A DNA stretch of 61,226 bases from Hyphomicrobiales bacterium (GCA_027024225.1 JALVSR010000137.1:1-61226), one strand, 5' to 3'. Numbered from the stretch's first letter, positions 13,262 through 24,697 are shown. Translations and numbers: made by a program. The notes: generated from the letters alone by a model not told the origin.

Positions 13262-13651
13262 ATGGCCAAGGCAGCTCTGAAGACGCGCAAGAAGGCCCGG
13301 CGGACAGTGCCGGAAGGGGTGGCGCACGTGAACGCCACCTTCAACAACACCATGGTGACCATTACCGATCCGCAGGGCAACACGCTTTGCTGGTCTTCCG
13401 CTGGCAAGATGGGCTTCAAGGGCTCGCGGAAGTCCACGCCCTACGCCGCCCAGCTGGCGGCCGAGGATGCCGCGAAATGCGCGCTGGAACATGGCATGAA
13501 AACCATCGAAGTGAATGTTTCCGGCCCCGGGTCGGGTCGCGAATCGGCGCTGCGGGCGTTGCAGGCGGCCGGTCTGCAGATTACCGTCATCCGTGACGTG
13601 ACGCCCATCCCGCACAATGGCTGCCGGCCGCGCAAGAAGCGCCGCGTCTGA
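13262..13651 (+). CDS. rpsK: 30S ribosomal protein S11
   Basis: [40 protein letters not shown]. Confidence 0.98.
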   Translation: MAKAALKTRKKARRTVPEGVAHVNATFNNTMVTITDPQGNTLCWSSAGKMGFKGSRKSTPYAAQLAAEDAAKCALEHGMKTIEVNVSGPGSGRESALRALQAAGLQITVIRDVTPIPHNGCRPRKKRRV

Positions 13652-13777
13652 GTCCCCTGGCGCCTTGGTGGCCGCCTGCGCTGCGGCCACGGATGGATAT
13701 TCGCTGGCGCCATCCCCAACTGATGGGGATGAAGGGCGCATGCGAGACGCGAAAGCAGGAATATTTCGAGGAAGACC

Positions 13778-14803
13778 ATGCAGCAGATCAATCAGAAGAA
13801 CTGGCAGGAGCTGATCAAGCCGACAAAGCTGGAGGTCACGCCCGGGCGCGATCCGGAGCGGGTGGCCACCATCGTCGCCGAGCCGCTGGAGCGGGGCTTT
13901 GGCATGACGCTGGGCAACGCCCTGCGCAGGGTTCTGCTCTCCTCGTTGCAGGGCGCGGCCGTTACCGCCATTCAGATCGACGGCGTGCTGCACGAGTTCT
14001 CTTCCATTCCGGGCGTGCGCGAAGACGTGACGGACATCGTGCTGAACGTGAAGGATATCGTTTTCCGCATGCACTCCGACACGCCGAAAAAGGTGCGCCT
14101 GCACAAGCAGGGGCCGGGCGTGGTGACGGCGGGCGACATCGAGGAAACGGCGGATGTGGAGGTGTTGAACAAGGATCACGTCATCTGCACTCTGGCCGAT
14201 GACGTGGAGCTGCGCATGGAGCTGACCGTTAGCACCGGCAAGGGCTATGTGCCGGCCGACCAGAATCGTCCGGCCGATGCGCCCATCGGCCTCATCCCGG
14301 TGGATTCGCTTTATTCGCCGGTGCGGCGTGTCTCCTACAAGGTGGAGAATACGCGCGAGGGGCAGGTATTGAACTATGACCGTCTCATCATGACGGTGGA
14401 AACCGATGGCTCCGTCACCCCTGAAGACGCCGTGGCCTATGCCGCCCGCATCCTGCAGGACCAGTTGCAGATCTTCATCAACTTCGAAGAGCCGGCGACG
14501 GAGGAAAAGGAAGAGAAGGAGCCGGAGCTGGCCTTCAACCCGGCATTGCTCAAGCGCGTGGACGAACTGGAGCTTTCCGTGCGCTCGGCCAACTGCCTGA
14601 AGAACGACAATATCGTCTATATCGGCGATCTCATTCAGAAAACCGAGGCCGAAATGCTGCGCACGCCGAACTTCGGCCGCAAGTCCTTGAACGAGATCAA
14701 GGAAGTGCTGGCGCAGATGGGTCTGCACCTGGGCATGGAAGTGCCAAACTGGCCGCCCGAGAACATCGAGGAACTGGCCAAGAAATACGAGAACAACTAC
14801 TGA
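13778..14803 (+). CDS. rpoA: DNA-directed RNA polymerase subunit alpha
   Basis: [29 protein letters not shown]. Confidence 0.99.
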   Translation: MQQINQKNWQELIKPTKLEVTPGRDPERVATIVAEPLERGFGMTLGNALRRVLLSSLQGAAVTAIQIDGVLHEFSSIPGVREDVTDIVLNVKDIVFRMHSDTPKKVRLHKQGPGVVTAGDIEETADVEVLNKDHVICTLADDVELRMELTVSTGKGYVPADQNRPADAPIGLIPVDSLYSPVRRVSYKVENTREGQVLNYDRLIMTVETDGSVTPEDAVAYAARILQDQLQIFINFEEPATEEKEEKEPELAFNPALLKRVDELELSVRSANCLKNDNIVYIGDLIQKTEAEMLRTPNFGRKSLNEIKEVLAQMGLHLGMEVPNWPPENIEELAKKYENNY

Positions 14804-14861
14804 GGTTTTCAGGTTTCCGGCGCTGGCCGTCCGGGAGCCGACGGAACAGGGGATCAGGATC

Positions 14862-15326
14862 ATGCGTCATCGCAAGCGCAAGGGGCGGCTGAACCGCACC
14901 GCCGAACACCGCAAGGCGCTGTTTGCCAACATGGCTGCGGCGCTCATCGAGCATGAGCAGATCGTAACCACGCTGCCCAAGGCCAAGGCTCTGCGCAGCG
15001 TCATGGACAAGCTCATTACCCTCGCCAAGAAGGGACAGACCGAGGACAAGGCCAAGCGCCTGCATTATTATCGGTTGGCCATTTCACGCCTGCAGAACAA
15101 GAAGGACGTGGCGAAAAAGCTGTTCGACGTTCTGGGGCCGCGTTATGCCGAGCGTCCGGGTGGCTACACCCGCGTACTGAAGGCCGGTTTCCGCTATGGC
15201 GACAACGCGCCCATGGCCGTGATCGAGCTGGTGGATCGCGATCCGGAGGCCAAGGGTGCGAAGGACCGCGCCCGCATGGCCAGGGAACAGGCAGAGGAAG
15301 GCGAAGCGGAAGCTGCCGCCGGCTGA
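14862..15326 (+). CDS. rplQ: 50S ribosomal protein L17
   Basis: [34 protein letters not shown]. Confidence 0.98.
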   Translation: MRHRKRKGRLNRTAEHRKALFANMAAALIEHEQIVTTLPKAKALRSVMDKLITLAKKGQTEDKAKRLHYYRLAISRLQNKKDVAKKLFDVLGPRYAERPGGYTRVLKAGFRYGDNAPMAVIELVDRDPEAKGAKDRARMAREQAEEGEAEAAAG

Positions 15327-15381
15327 ACCCTCTGGGCTTGTCAAACGCCTCAACTTTTCGAGGTTTGCTGCAATTCATTTG

Positions 15382-15416
15382 CCGGGCTGGCCTTTTTGGC
15401 CAGCCCGGTTCTTTTT
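15382..15416 (+). terminator. Rho-independent terminator of the ribosomal/rpoA operon
   Basis: CCGGGCTGGCC-ttttt-GGCCAGCCCGG followed by TTCTTTTT. Confidence 0.9.
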
Positions 15417-15638
15417 GCCCGGGAAAAGTGTGCATTGCATTGAAATTGCGTTTTTCATGCCTCCGTTATGGAAATGGATGAGTCGGGAAAGTCGTGGGAT
15501 CAGCTGAAGCGGCTGGGCGAGGTGGGGGCAGTGGCGTGTCGTAGGCGAGCCTTCAGTTGGCGTCGCATCTGGAGCATGGCGCGCTCTTCAGATTTCAGGC
15601 GGGCGTTTGCGGACGCCCCGGTGTAGGAAAGAACGCTG

Positions 15639-15916
15639 ATGGAAAGGGGATATGGCGCGGTGACGCGGAAAAGGCCCGGCACTTTGCTGCTCGTGCCGTC
15701 GTTGCTACGGGAAAAGGGGCTGGACGACATGCTTGTGCGCGCGGCGGCGCTGGGGCTTCGTTTCTGCACGGTGGACATTCTGGTGCGTGGTGAGGCCTTG
15801 CAGGTGCTGGAGGCCTACGCCAACGTCAGCTTGTTCGTGTCGCGGCGGCGCTGGGCCGCGAGGCCGTGTTGCGCGTTTACGAGAAGCCGCTTGCGCGGGA
15901 TTTAGAGACTGGATGA
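15639..15916 (+). pseudogene. possible frameshifted C-terminal remnant of an ATP-grasp-like ligase
   Basis: Frame 1 reads LVRAAALGLRFCTVDILVRGEALQVLEAYANVSL (ATP-grasp-like D...E.N spacing); after ~15845 the coding-like frame shifts to VAAALGREAVLRVYEKPLARDLETG*. Confidence 0.35.
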
Positions 15917-16057
15917 AAAACGGCGACGTTCGTGGCAGGTGCGATCGTTCGCCCGTGCACAACACCTGCGCGCGCGGGTTGCATGGTGATGCCGAATCCC
16001 GGAAAATGCGTCATGCATCGAGGATTCCCACCCATTCCACCACCGCGAGCGCTGGTC

Positions 16058-17791
16058 ATGGCGACGGATTATCTGGAACTCAACAGTGCGGTTCTGAATA
16101 AGTTGGCTGAGGAAGATCCAGTCAAGCACCGCAGCCTCAAGCGCTACTTGGAATGCCAAAACATTTATGTGGAAAAACTGGACAAGGGTGATGATGAAGA
16201 AAAGGCTTGGCAGAGCGCTGCCAATCATTGGAATGCATGGGCAAATGAGTTAGTTGAATTTAAAAAGAACCTGATTGATTCTGGAAAATGGAACGCAGGC
16301 AAATGCCCAATAACAGGAGAATTTTTAGGCTTCAACAGAGAAACAAGGAACTGGATGTCAACAGCGATCTGTGTATTTAGAGGTTTGAGGTTCTATATTG
16401 ATGAAGATAGTGCATATGATGAAACAAAATATAATGTCATTATAAAAGATATTCTCTTTAGAGAATTTGACTTCCCGGGGATTGTAGATTTTGAGTTCTC
16501 AGAGTTCCATGGGTATTGCAGCTTTTCCAATAGCACGTTTTTTAATCTGTCAAAATTTGATGGAGTATCATTTAATAAGATTTCCAACTTTGAAAATGCA
16601 ACTTTCAAAAATGATACTCGGTTTGTGGATGCTCTGTTTTCGCATACTAGCTTCAAAGGGGCAGTTTTTGAGTGTGATGCAATTTTTCATCATTCAATAT
16701 TTCAAGATTTTGCAAGTTTCGAAGATATTTATTGTTTTGGTGCAATAGATTTTAGATCTGCCAAATTTGAAAAATTGTTGAGATTTTCAGGATCAACTTT
16801 TGTTGGAAAGGCGACTTTTCGAGATGTACGATTTATTGGGGATTCATTTTTCAATGATTCAAAATTTATTTCCTTGGCAGATTTTTATCTGTCGGAATTT
16901 GAAAAGCCTGTTTCCTTCAGGTATTGTCATTTTAGTGGTATCGCAATATTTTCATCAATTGGCAGCAAGAAGGGGTTTGATCTTTCTGATACTTGGTTTA
17001 AAAAAATACCTGATTTTGATGAAGTCAATTTTCATGCACCACCTGCATTGGATGCGATGCACATAGAGGATCAACTAACAGCTAAGACGGAAGGGCATTT
17101 TTTCAGGTTCAAGCATGTGCCCAATCCCAAACAGAACGCCAAGAAAATATCTCGCACTTTCCGTATGCTGGGTAATATCGCACACCAGCAGCGCGATTGG
17201 CTAAATGAAATGGAATTCTTCGCGCAGGAGACCCGTAGTCGTCGCTTTGGCGAGGATTTTCCCTTCGGCGAATGGCGTGGATTGAGAGGGCTGTTATGGC
17301 GCGTTTCCCGCTTATGTTTTTCCCGCTTATGTTCTCGTTATGGGAGATGGGGCGCTCGAAGGATAGGATTGTGGCTGCGCAGAAAGGTCCGAGAGTGCGA
17401 CAATTGTGGTCCTCATGCGGGGCGCTTCTGGTTCGGGCTGATTTATGAGAAGGTTTCCGATTTCGGGCGCAGCTTCGCCCGGCCCATTGTCGGCTGGGTG
17501 GCGTCCGTGCTGGCGTTTGCGCTCTATTATTTCCTCACCGCCGTGGGTGGCGGCTTCGGTGATGCGCTCATGCTCTCCATCCGCGAGGGGCTGGTCGTTT
17601 CCGGCCTGTTGCGCACCGGCCACCTGCAGACCCTGCTCAAGCACCTTTATGGCTTGCCGGACGAGAACGGGCACATCGTCGTCGAACTCTCCAACTGGAT
17701 TGCCGGGGCGATGATGTTGCAAACGCTTGTTTCCGCCTTCTTCCTGTTTCTCTTTTTCCTCGCCGTGCGCAATCACTTTCGCATTCGGTAG
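16058..17791 (+). CDS. pentapeptide-repeat (F-type) protein with C-terminal transmembrane region
   Basis: Phe recurring about every five residues (FENATFKNDTRFVDALFSHTSFKGAVF...), then hydrophobic segments ending FFLFLFFLAVRNHFRIR; ATG at 16058 is in frame with the longer ORF. Confidence 0.75.
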   Translation: MATDYLELNSAVLNKLAEEDPVKHRSLKRYLECQNIYVEKLDKGDDEEKAWQSAANHWNAWANELVEFKKNLIDSGKWNAGKCPITGEFLGFNRETRNWMSTAICVFRGLRFYIDEDSAYDETKYNVIIKDILFREFDFPGIVDFEFSEFHGYCSFSNSTFFNLSKFDGVSFNKISNFENATFKNDTRFVDALFSHTSFKGAVFECDAIFHHSIFQDFASFEDIYCFGAIDFRSAKFEKLLRFSGSTFVGKATFRDVRFIGDSFFNDSKFISLADFYLSEFEKPVSFRYCHFSGIAIFSSIGSKKGFDLSDTWFKKIPDFDEVNFHAPPALDAMHIEDQLTAKTEGHFFRFKHVPNPKQNAKKISRTFRMLGNIAHQQRDWLNEMEFFAQETRSRRFGEDFPFGEWRGLRGLLWRVSRLCFSRLCSRYGRWGARRIGLWLRRKVRECDNCGPHAGRFWFGLIYEKVSDFGRSFARPIVGWVASVLAFALYYFLTAVGGGFGDALMLSIREGLVVSGLLRTGHLQTLLKHLYGLPDENGHIVVELSNWIAGAMMLQTLVSAFFLFLFFLAVRNHFRIR

Positions 17792-17858
17792 GCGCATTCC
17801 CACGATTGCCGGAACGGTCTGGCGGGGTATTCTGTGCACATGGATGGTTGGGGTTGGT

Positions 17859-17879
17859 GGCGGGATTGCCAATCCCGCC
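17859..17879. repeat. short perfect palindrome (REP-like)
   Basis: GGCGGGATT-gcc-AATCCCGCC. Confidence 0.7.
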
Positions 17880-17887
17880 GAAACATT

Positions 17888-17915
17888 CCGGAAGGGGTTG
17901 CAAACCCCCTTCCGG
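17888..17915. repeat. near-perfect inverted repeat (REP-like)
   Basis: CCGGAAGGGGTT-gcaa-ACCCCCTTCCGG. Confidence 0.7.
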
Positions 17916-17938
17916 CGGTTGGGCTTTCCCTTCTTGTC

Positions 17939-17960
17939 ATGCCCGGGCTTGTCCCGGCAT
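17939..17960. repeat. REP-like palindrome ATGCCCGGGCTTGTCCCGGCAT
   Basis: Inverted repeat visible in sequence. Confidence 0.6.
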
Positions 17961-18185
17961 CCGGAGCCACTTGCTTCGGAGGCTATGGTTGCGATTTGCG
18001 CGGTGCCCAAGGCGGAGATGAAAAGGAACAACCAGAAGGGGGCAAAACACCACGGTAGCCATCACAGGAGCGGACCGGTTTCAGGCATGTCCGCATGTGT
18101 GCCTTGCCCTGGATTGAATGACGTGGGAGAGGGCGTGCCGACGAGAAGTAGGCCAGGGCGCTCGCCCGGGAGCACGCCGCACAAG

Positions 18186-18206
18186 ATTCCGGCTTTCGCC
18201 GGAATG
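18186..18206. repeat. REP-like palindrome ATTCCGGCTTTCGCCGGAAT
   Basis: Inverted repeat ATTCCGGC-ttt-CGCCGGAAT. Confidence 0.6.
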
Positions 18207-18271
18207 ACGAGTTAGTGAAAGGAGGGATGGAGCAAGAAGGTGGGATGAAGCCATCTGCCCCCTGCCTAATG

Positions 18272-18304
18272 AAAAACGCCCGCAGGCGAGGAGCCCGCGG
18301 GCGC
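18272..18304 (-). terminator. Rho-independent terminator of glnA
   Basis: On minus strand GCGCCCGCGGGCTCCTCGCCTGCGGGCGTTTTT. Confidence 0.8.
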
Positions 18305-18343
18305 ATTCGTTGGCGTTCGTGCAATTCGCCCGAGAAAGGCGGA

Positions 18344-19756
18344 TTACACGGAGTAGTACATGTCGAACTCCACCGGGTGCGGCATATGCTCGAAGCGGAT
18401 GACCTCCTCCCACTTCAGCTCCAGGTAGGCCTCGATCTGGTCCTTGGTGAAGACGCCGCCGGCCAGCAGGAACTCGTGATCTTCCTCCAGGCTGTTCAGC
18501 GCCTCACGCAAGCTGCCGCTCACCGTCGGGATGGCCTTGGCCTCCTCCGGGGGCAGATCGTAGAGGTCCTTGTCCATGGCCTCACCCGGGTCGATCTTGT
18601 TGAGAATGCCGTCCAGGCCCGCCATCAGCATGGCCGTGAAGGCGAAATAGGGGTTTGCCGACGGGTCGGGGAAGCGGATCTCGATGCGCTTGGCGTTCGG
18701 CGAGGGCACGTGCGGGATGCGGCACGAGGCCGAACGGTTGCGCGCCGAGTAGGCCAGCATCACCGGCGCTTCGTAACCCGGCACCAGCCGCTTGTAGGAG
18801 TTGGTGGTGGGGTTGGTGAAGGCATTGATGGCCTTCGCGTGCTTCAGGATGCCGCCGATGTAATACAGGCACTCCTTGGACAGGCCGGCGTATTCATTGC
18901 CAGCGAACAGCGGCTTGCCGTCCTTCCAGATGGACTGGTGCACGTGCATGCCGGTGCCGTTGTCGCCGAACACGGGCTTGGGCATGAAGGTGGCCGTCTT
19001 GCCATAGGCCTGCGCCACGTTGTGCACCACGTACTTGTAAAGCTGCAGCTTGTCGGCGATGCGCACCAGACGGTCGAACTTGATGCCCAGCTCGTGCTGC
19101 GCCGCGCCCACCTCGTGGTGGTGCTTCTCGGGCTCCAGACCCAGGTCACGCATCACCGAGACCATCTCCGAGCGGATGTCCTGGGCCGAATCCACCGGGT
19201 TGATGGGGAAGTAGCCGCCCTTGGTGCGCGGGCGGTGGCCCATGTTGCCGGTCTCGTATTCCGCGCCGGTGTTCTTGGGCAGCTCCACGTCATCCAGGTG
19301 GAAGAAGCAGTCATAGGGCTCGGCGGCGAAGCGCACGTCGTCGAACATGAAGAACTCCGCCTCCGGGCCGAAGTAGGCGGTATCGCCCACGCCGGACTGC
19401 TTGAGATAGGCCTCGGCCTTTTTGGCGGTGCCGCGCGGATCGCGGTCATAGGGTTCGCCGGTGTCCGGCTCCAGGATGTCGCACATGATGCCCAGCGTCG
19501 GCTGCGCGTAGAACGGATCGATGTGCGCGCTTTCCGGGTCCGGCATCAGCACCATGTCGGATTCGTTGATGGCCTTCCAACCGGCGATGGACGAGCCGTC
19601 GAACATCACGCCGTCGGCCAGCGCGTCCTCGCCGAACTGGCTGGCGTCCAGCGTCAAGTGCTGCATCTTGCCCCGCGGATCGGCGAAACGCAGATCCACG
19701 AACTTGATATCGTTGTCCTTGATCATCTTCAGGACGGATTCGGCATCGTTTGCCAT
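18344..19756 (-). CDS. glnA: type I glutamine synthetase
   Basis: [33 protein letters not shown]...; GS motifs. Confidence 0.98.
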   Translation of the reverse strand: MANDAESVLKMIKDNDIKFVDLRFADPRGKMQHLTLDASQFGEDALADGVMFDGSSIAGWKAINESDMVLMPDPESAHIDPFYAQPTLGIMCDILEPDTGEPYDRDPRGTAKKAEAYLKQSGVGDTAYFGPEAEFFMFDDVRFAAEPYDCFFHLDDVELPKNTGAEYETGNMGHRPRTKGGYFPINPVDSAQDIRSEMVSVMRDLGLEPEKHHHEVGAAQHELGIKFDRLVRIADKLQLYKYVVHNVAQAYGKTATFMPKPVFGDNGTGMHVHQSIWKDGKPLFAGNEYAGLSKECLYYIGGILKHAKAINAFTNPTTNSYKRLVPGYEAPVMLAYSARNRSASCRIPHVPSPNAKRIEIRFPDPSANPYFAFTAMLMAGLDGILNKIDPGEAMDKDLYDLPPEEAKAIPTVSGSLREALNSLEEDHEFLLAGGVFTKDQIEAYLELKWEEVIRFEHMPHPVEFDMYYSV

Positions 19757-19835
19757 GACGTCTCCCTCGTGTTGCTGTTGGTTGAACTTGATGAACCCTC
19801 ACGAACCGGGCATGAAATCAAAAGATGGCTGGCGT

Positions 19836-20357
<522 letters not shown>

Positions 20358-20374
20358 CTATTGATGGGGCGAGG

Positions 20375-20391
20375 TGCTCAAAAAGTGTGCA
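20375..20391. promoter_or_regulatory. NtrC-like enhancer site
   Basis: TGCTCAAAAAGTGTGCA, 17 nt, matches 13/17 of TGCACCAAAATGGTGCA; ~100 bp upstream of the sigma54 promoter. Confidence 0.5.
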
Positions 20392-20509
20392 GTGAGTGCT
20401 CATCCAGTCCGATTGCAAAGAGCGCCGGGCATTCCCACTTATCAGGCAATCATGCGGGTCTCGTAGTCCAAAGGCCTTCAACATGGACCTGTCAGGGGGG
20501 ATTGAAGGG

Positions 20510-22123
20510 ATGACGAGAAGTGCTGCGAATGGCGTGGCCGTGGAGCTGCTTGGCGAAGGGCTGGAGGTGCTGGACATCGCCGGAATGCGCGCAGCCGATG
20601 AATGGGCCATGGAATTCGGCGTGGCCGGCAGGGCGCTGATGGAGCACGCCGGCGCCGCTGTGGCCACTGCGGCGCTGGAGATGCTGGAAAAACGCGGGCG
20701 TGGCCGCCGCGTGCTGGTGCTGGCGGGGCCAGGCAACAACGGCGGCGATGGCTTCGTTGCCGCGCGCATCCTGAAGGGCAGGGGATGCGACGTGAAAGTG
20801 GCTCTGCTGGGGGCGCGGGAGGATCTAGGGGGCGACGCCGCCTGGGCCGCCGGGGAGTGGGACGGCGAGCTGTTGTCCGTCGAATCCCTCGTCGATGCGC
20901 GAGAGGCCGCCTTTCACGCCTTCGATCTCATTATCGACGCCCTCTTCGGCGCCGGGCTGCGCGGGCCGCTGGACGGCGCGGCAGCGGCTGTGGCGGCCCT
21001 GCTGACGCGCGCGCGCAGGCACGGTGAAGTGAGCGTGCTGGCGGTGGACGTGCCTTCCGGCATTCATGGCGACACCGGCAAGCCACCGGAGGGTGGGATG
21101 GCGATCGCGGCCGACATGACCGTGACCTTTTTCCGCAAGAAGCCGGCGCACCTTCTGTATCCGGGGCGTGACCTCTGCGGCGAGGTGCGGGTGGCCGAGA
21201 TCGGCATACCGGAGCGGGTGTTCGCCGACGCCGGCATCACGCCGGCCGCCTTCGAGAACGCGCCCTCGCTGTGGCGGGCGGCGCTGCCGGCGCTCAGCCG
21301 CGGCACGCACAAGTACCAGCGCGGCTCGCTGATGGTGCTCTCCGGCGACGCCCTGCACACCGGCGCCTCGCGGTTGGCGGCCTTGGCGGGTTTTCGCGCC
21401 GGTGCGGGCGCGGTGACGCTGGCGGGCAGCTGCGAGGCGCTGGCGGCGCAGGCCGCGCACATGACCGAAGTGATGCTGCAGCCGGTGGACAATGCGCCGG
21501 AGCTGGTGGACGCGGTGTCATTGAAGCATGTCAGCGCCGTGCTCATAGGTCCCGCCGCGGGCGTGAACGAGGTGGTGCGCGACATGACGCTGGCGGTGCT
21601 GGAGCATGTCCGCCGTCTGCCGGTGGTGCTGGACGCGGACGTGTTCAGCATCTTTCAGGCCGATCCCGAGGTTTTGTTCCAGGCCATCGGCAAACGCCGT
21701 GCGCCGGTGGTGCTGACCCCGCACGAGGGAGAATTCGCGCGCCTGTTCCCGGACCTCGCCTATGATCACGAGGGCACGGCGAGCAAGCTCGAGCGGGTGA
21801 AGGAGGCGGCGAGGCGTGCGGGCTGCGTGGTGTTGCTGAAAGGGCCTGACACGGTGATTGCCGATGCGAAGGGCAGGGCGGTGATGGAGGCGGGCAGCCC
21901 GCCGTGGCTGGCCACCGCCGGGGCGGGCGACGTATTGGCGGGCATCATCGCTGGCCTGCTGTCGCAGAAGATGCCGGCGCTGGCCGCGGCGGCGGCCGCC
22001 GCGCATATCCACGCCCAGGCCGCCTGGCGCGCCGGCCCGGCGATGACGGCGGGCGATCTGCTGGCGCACGTGGGCGAATTGCGCGCCGAGCTGGGCGGAG
22101 AGGAGGCGCGCTGGCGCGATTGA
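20510..22123 (+). CDS. nnr: bifunctional NAD(P)H-hydrate epimerase/ADP-dependent dehydratase
   Basis: YjeF_N motif LAGPGNNGGDGFVAAR plus carbohydrate-kinase-like C-terminal domain with AGAGDVLAGIIAG. Confidence 0.93.
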   Translation: MTRSAANGVAVELLGEGLEVLDIAGMRAADEWAMEFGVAGRALMEHAGAAVATAALEMLEKRGRGRRVLVLAGPGNNGGDGFVAARILKGRGCDVKVALLGAREDLGGDAAWAAGEWDGELLSVESLVDAREAAFHAFDLIIDALFGAGLRGPLDGAAAAVAALLTRARRHGEVSVLAVDVPSGIHGDTGKPPEGGMAIAADMTVTFFRKKPAHLLYPGRDLCGEVRVAEIGIPERVFADAGITPAAFENAPSLWRAALPALSRGTHKYQRGSLMVLSGDALHTGASRLAALAGFRAGAGAVTLAGSCEALAAQAAHMTEVMLQPVDNAPELVDAVSLKHVSAVLIGPAAGVNEVVRDMTLAVLEHVRRLPVVLDADVFSIFQADPEVLFQAIGKRRAPVVLTPHEGEFARLFPDLAYDHEGTASKLERVKEAARRAGCVVLLKGPDTVIADAKGRAVMEAGSPPWLATAGAGDVLAGIIAGLLSQKMPALAAAAAAAHIHAQAAWRAGPAMTAGDLLAHVGELRAELGGEEARWRD

Positions 22124-22200
22124 GCGGTATTGCCGCGGCGGACCGGCGCGGACGACAAGGGGCGGATGGTGATGGGGCAATCGCCTTCGTCCCGATCTCC

Positions 22201-23808
22201 TCAGGGCTTTCCGGGCGGGGTGAGGATGGTGGGGTGGCGCTCTTCCTCGCGCGGCTCGGGATAGTCCAAGATGTAGTGCAGCCCCCGGCTTTCCTTGCGC
22301 TGCATGGCCGAGCGGATCATCAGGTCGGCCACCACGGCGATGTTGCGCAGCTCCAGAAGGTCGGAGGTGACGCGGAAGTTGCCGTAATATTCGTCGATTT
22401 CCCGCCGCAGCAGGTCGATGCGGTGCTTGGCCCTTTGCAGGCGCTTCACCGTGCGCACGATGCCCACGTAGTCCCACATGAAGCGGCGGATTTCGTCCCA
22501 GTTGTGCGACACCACCACCATTTCATCGGAATCCGTCACCTGGCTTTCGTCCCAGTGGGGCAGGGGAGGCGGCGGTGGAATATCGCCGATACGCGCAATG
22601 ATGTCCTTCGCCGCCGCGTCGCCATAGACGAGGCATTCCAGCAGCGAGTTGGAGGCCATGCGGTTGGCCCCGTGCAGGCCGGTGTAGGTGACCTCGCCGA
22701 TGGCGTAGAGGTTCTCGACATCCGTGTGCGCGCGCATGTCCACCATCACGCCGCCGCAGGTGTAGTGCGCCGCCGGCACCACGGGGATGGGCTCCTTCGT
22801 CATGTCGATGCCGTATTCCTTGAGGCGCTTGTAGATGGTGGGGAAGTGCTCGCGGATGAAATCGGCGGGCTTGTGGGAGATATCCAGCAGCACATAGTCC
22901 AGCCCGCGGCGTTTCATCTCGTTGTCGATGGCGCGCGCCACGATGTCGCGCGGGGCGAGCTCGGCCATGGGGTGATATTTCGGCATGAAGCGCTCCCCGT
23001 TGGGCAGCTTCAATATGCCGCCTTCACCACGCACGGCTTCCGATATCAGGAAGTTCTTAGCCTCCGGGTGATAGAGGCAGGTGGGGTGGAACTGCTCGAA
23101 CTCCATGTTGGCCACGCGGCAGCCCGCGCGCCAGCCCATGGCCACACCGTCGCCGGTGGCGATGTCGGGGTTTGAGGTATAAAGATAGACCTTGCTGGAG
23201 CCGCCCGTGGCCAGCACCACCACCCTGGCGCGGAACAAATCAACCGTGTCACGCGTCTTGTCCAGCACGTAGGCGCCCACGGCGCGCCCGCGCGAGCCGT
23301 CGGGCAGGCGCTCGCGGATGACGTCGATGGCGATATGGTGCTCGAAGATCTCCACCGCCTCCAGCCCGCGCACCTGGCGCAACAGGGTGCATTCCATCTC
23401 CTTGCCGGTGGCGTCCGCCGCGTGCAGCACGCGCCGGGCGGAATGCCCGCCCTCGCGGGTGAGGTGAAAGCGCCCGTTAGGCCCGCGGGTGAACTGCGCG
23501 CCGTAGTCAATGAGCCTCTTAATGGCGGCGGGCGCGTTTTCCACCACGAAGCGCACCACTTTCTCGTCGCACAGCCCCGCGCCGGCCTCCATGGTGTCGC
23601 GGATATGGGCCTCGAAGCTGTCCTCGTCGTCCAGCACCACGGCGATGCCGCCCTGGGCGTAGAAGGTGTTGGTTTCTTCCACCACCGTCTTGGCCAGCAC
23701 GGCGGTGTGTATGCCGGCCTCGCCCAGCTCGATGGCCAGTTGCAGCCCCGCCGCGCCGGAGCCGATGACCAGCACGTCGTGGAGGTATTCCTTTTGTTTT
23801 CCGCCCAT
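22201..23808 (-). CDS. nadB: L-aspartate oxidase
   Basis: [34 protein letters not shown]; next to nadC and nadA. Confidence 0.95.
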   Translation of the reverse strand: MGGKQKEYLHDVLVIGSGAAGLQLAIELGEAGIHTAVLAKTVVEETNTFYAQGGIAVVLDDEDSFEAHIRDTMEAGAGLCDEKVVRFVVENAPAAIKRLIDYGAQFTRGPNGRFHLTREGGHSARRVLHAADATGKEMECTLLRQVRGLEAVEIFEHHIAIDVIRERLPDGSRGRAVGAYVLDKTRDTVDLFRARVVVLATGGSSKVYLYTSNPDIATGDGVAMGWRAGCRVANMEFEQFHPTCLYHPEAKNFLISEAVRGEGGILKLPNGERFMPKYHPMAELAPRDIVARAIDNEMKRRGLDYVLLDISHKPADFIREHFPTIYKRLKEYGIDMTKEPIPVVPAAHYTCGGVMVDMRAHTDVENLYAIGEVTYTGLHGANRMASNSLLECLVYGDAAAKDIIARIGDIPPPPPLPHWDESQVTDSDEMVVVSHNWDEIRRFMWDYVGIVRTVKRLQRAKHRIDLLRREIDEYYGNFRVTSDLLELRNIAVVADLMIRSAMQRKESRGLHYILDYPEPREEERHPTILTPPGKP

Positions 23809-23935
23809 TGTTTCCTTCGCCCGAATTCGCGCGTGAGCCTATTTCATGGCTCATGGTGCGGCGAGGGGCAAGAGGCGAGCCTGTCCAAAAAATGCACGGC
23901 GGACGCGGGCGCGGCATCAGCCTCCCTGTTGCTGT

Positions 23936-24697
23936 TCATGTCTTTTGCCGTTCATGGAAGCGGCGGCGGTGGTGTTCGAGGAAGGCCGGGTCGGGGCGGA
24001 AGCGCTCGGGGAGCTCCAGGCGGGGCGATTCCACCCGCTCCAGCACGCGCCGGGCGTTGCCTGGCACATCGGGCGCGATGACAAGCCGCATGTCCTCGTC
24101 GAAGGTGATGAGGTGGCGGTCGAAGGCGCGGTCGTGCAGGGTGTTCAGGCAGATGCCGTTGCGCGGGTTCAGGCGGTTCTGCGGGTCGTCGCGCCACGGC
24201 ACGATATGCGAGGCGTTGAGCAGGCGGGGGTCATCAATGCCGGTGAGCGGACAGCGCTCGCGCCAGCTGGCCAGCACCATGCGGCGGAAGAAGTCCTGCC
24301 CCAGCCGCTGGCGCACGGCGACGATGCGCTCGGTCTGCTCCGCCGGCAGGGGCGGGCGCAGTTCTTCGCCCGCATCCTCCGCAAGACCCGGCGGCGCACC
24401 CTTCCCGCCCAATTGCCGCTGATAGACGGGCAGGAGGGATTCGGGGTCTTGCAGAAACTCGTCCCACACTCGCCGGTCGAGCCGGCTGGCATTGCCGAGG
24501 CCTTGACGGGGCAGCGAATCGTCCAGCGAAGCGAGGTTGCACGCCTTCGTGGCCACCGCGCCGGGGGTGCGGCCCAAGCGATGCGCCAGCGCCACGATGT
24601 CCGGATTGCGCTCGTGCAGCTTGCCGGAGGGTGTGCGCAGGTAGAGCGCCAGCACCTCGCGGATTTCCTCTGCTGTCCAGTCGCGGCGGGTGGTCAT
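23936..24697 (-). CDS. HNH endonuclease (HNH_2-type)
   Basis: CPLTGIDDPRLLNASHIVPWRDDPQNRLNPRNGICLNTLHDRAFDRHLITFD. Confidence 0.88.
   Translation of the reverse strand: MTTRRDWTAEEIREVLALYLRTPSGKLHERNPDIVALAHRLGRTPGAVATKACNLASLDDSLPRQGLGNASRLDRRVWDEFLQDPESLLPVYQRQLGGKGAPPGLAEDAGEELRPPLPAEQTERIVAVRQRLGQDFFRRMVLASWRERCPLTGIDDPRLLNASHIVPWRDDPQNRLNPRNGICLNTLHDRAFDRHLITFDEDMRLVIAPDVPGNARRVLERVESPRLELPERFRPDPAFLEHHRRRFHERQKT

Noticed and set aside
15500-15778. 92-aa minus-strand ORF between rplQ and the pentapeptide gene
   Set aside because: No recognisable domain; overlaps the more coding-like ATP-grasp remnant on the plus strand.
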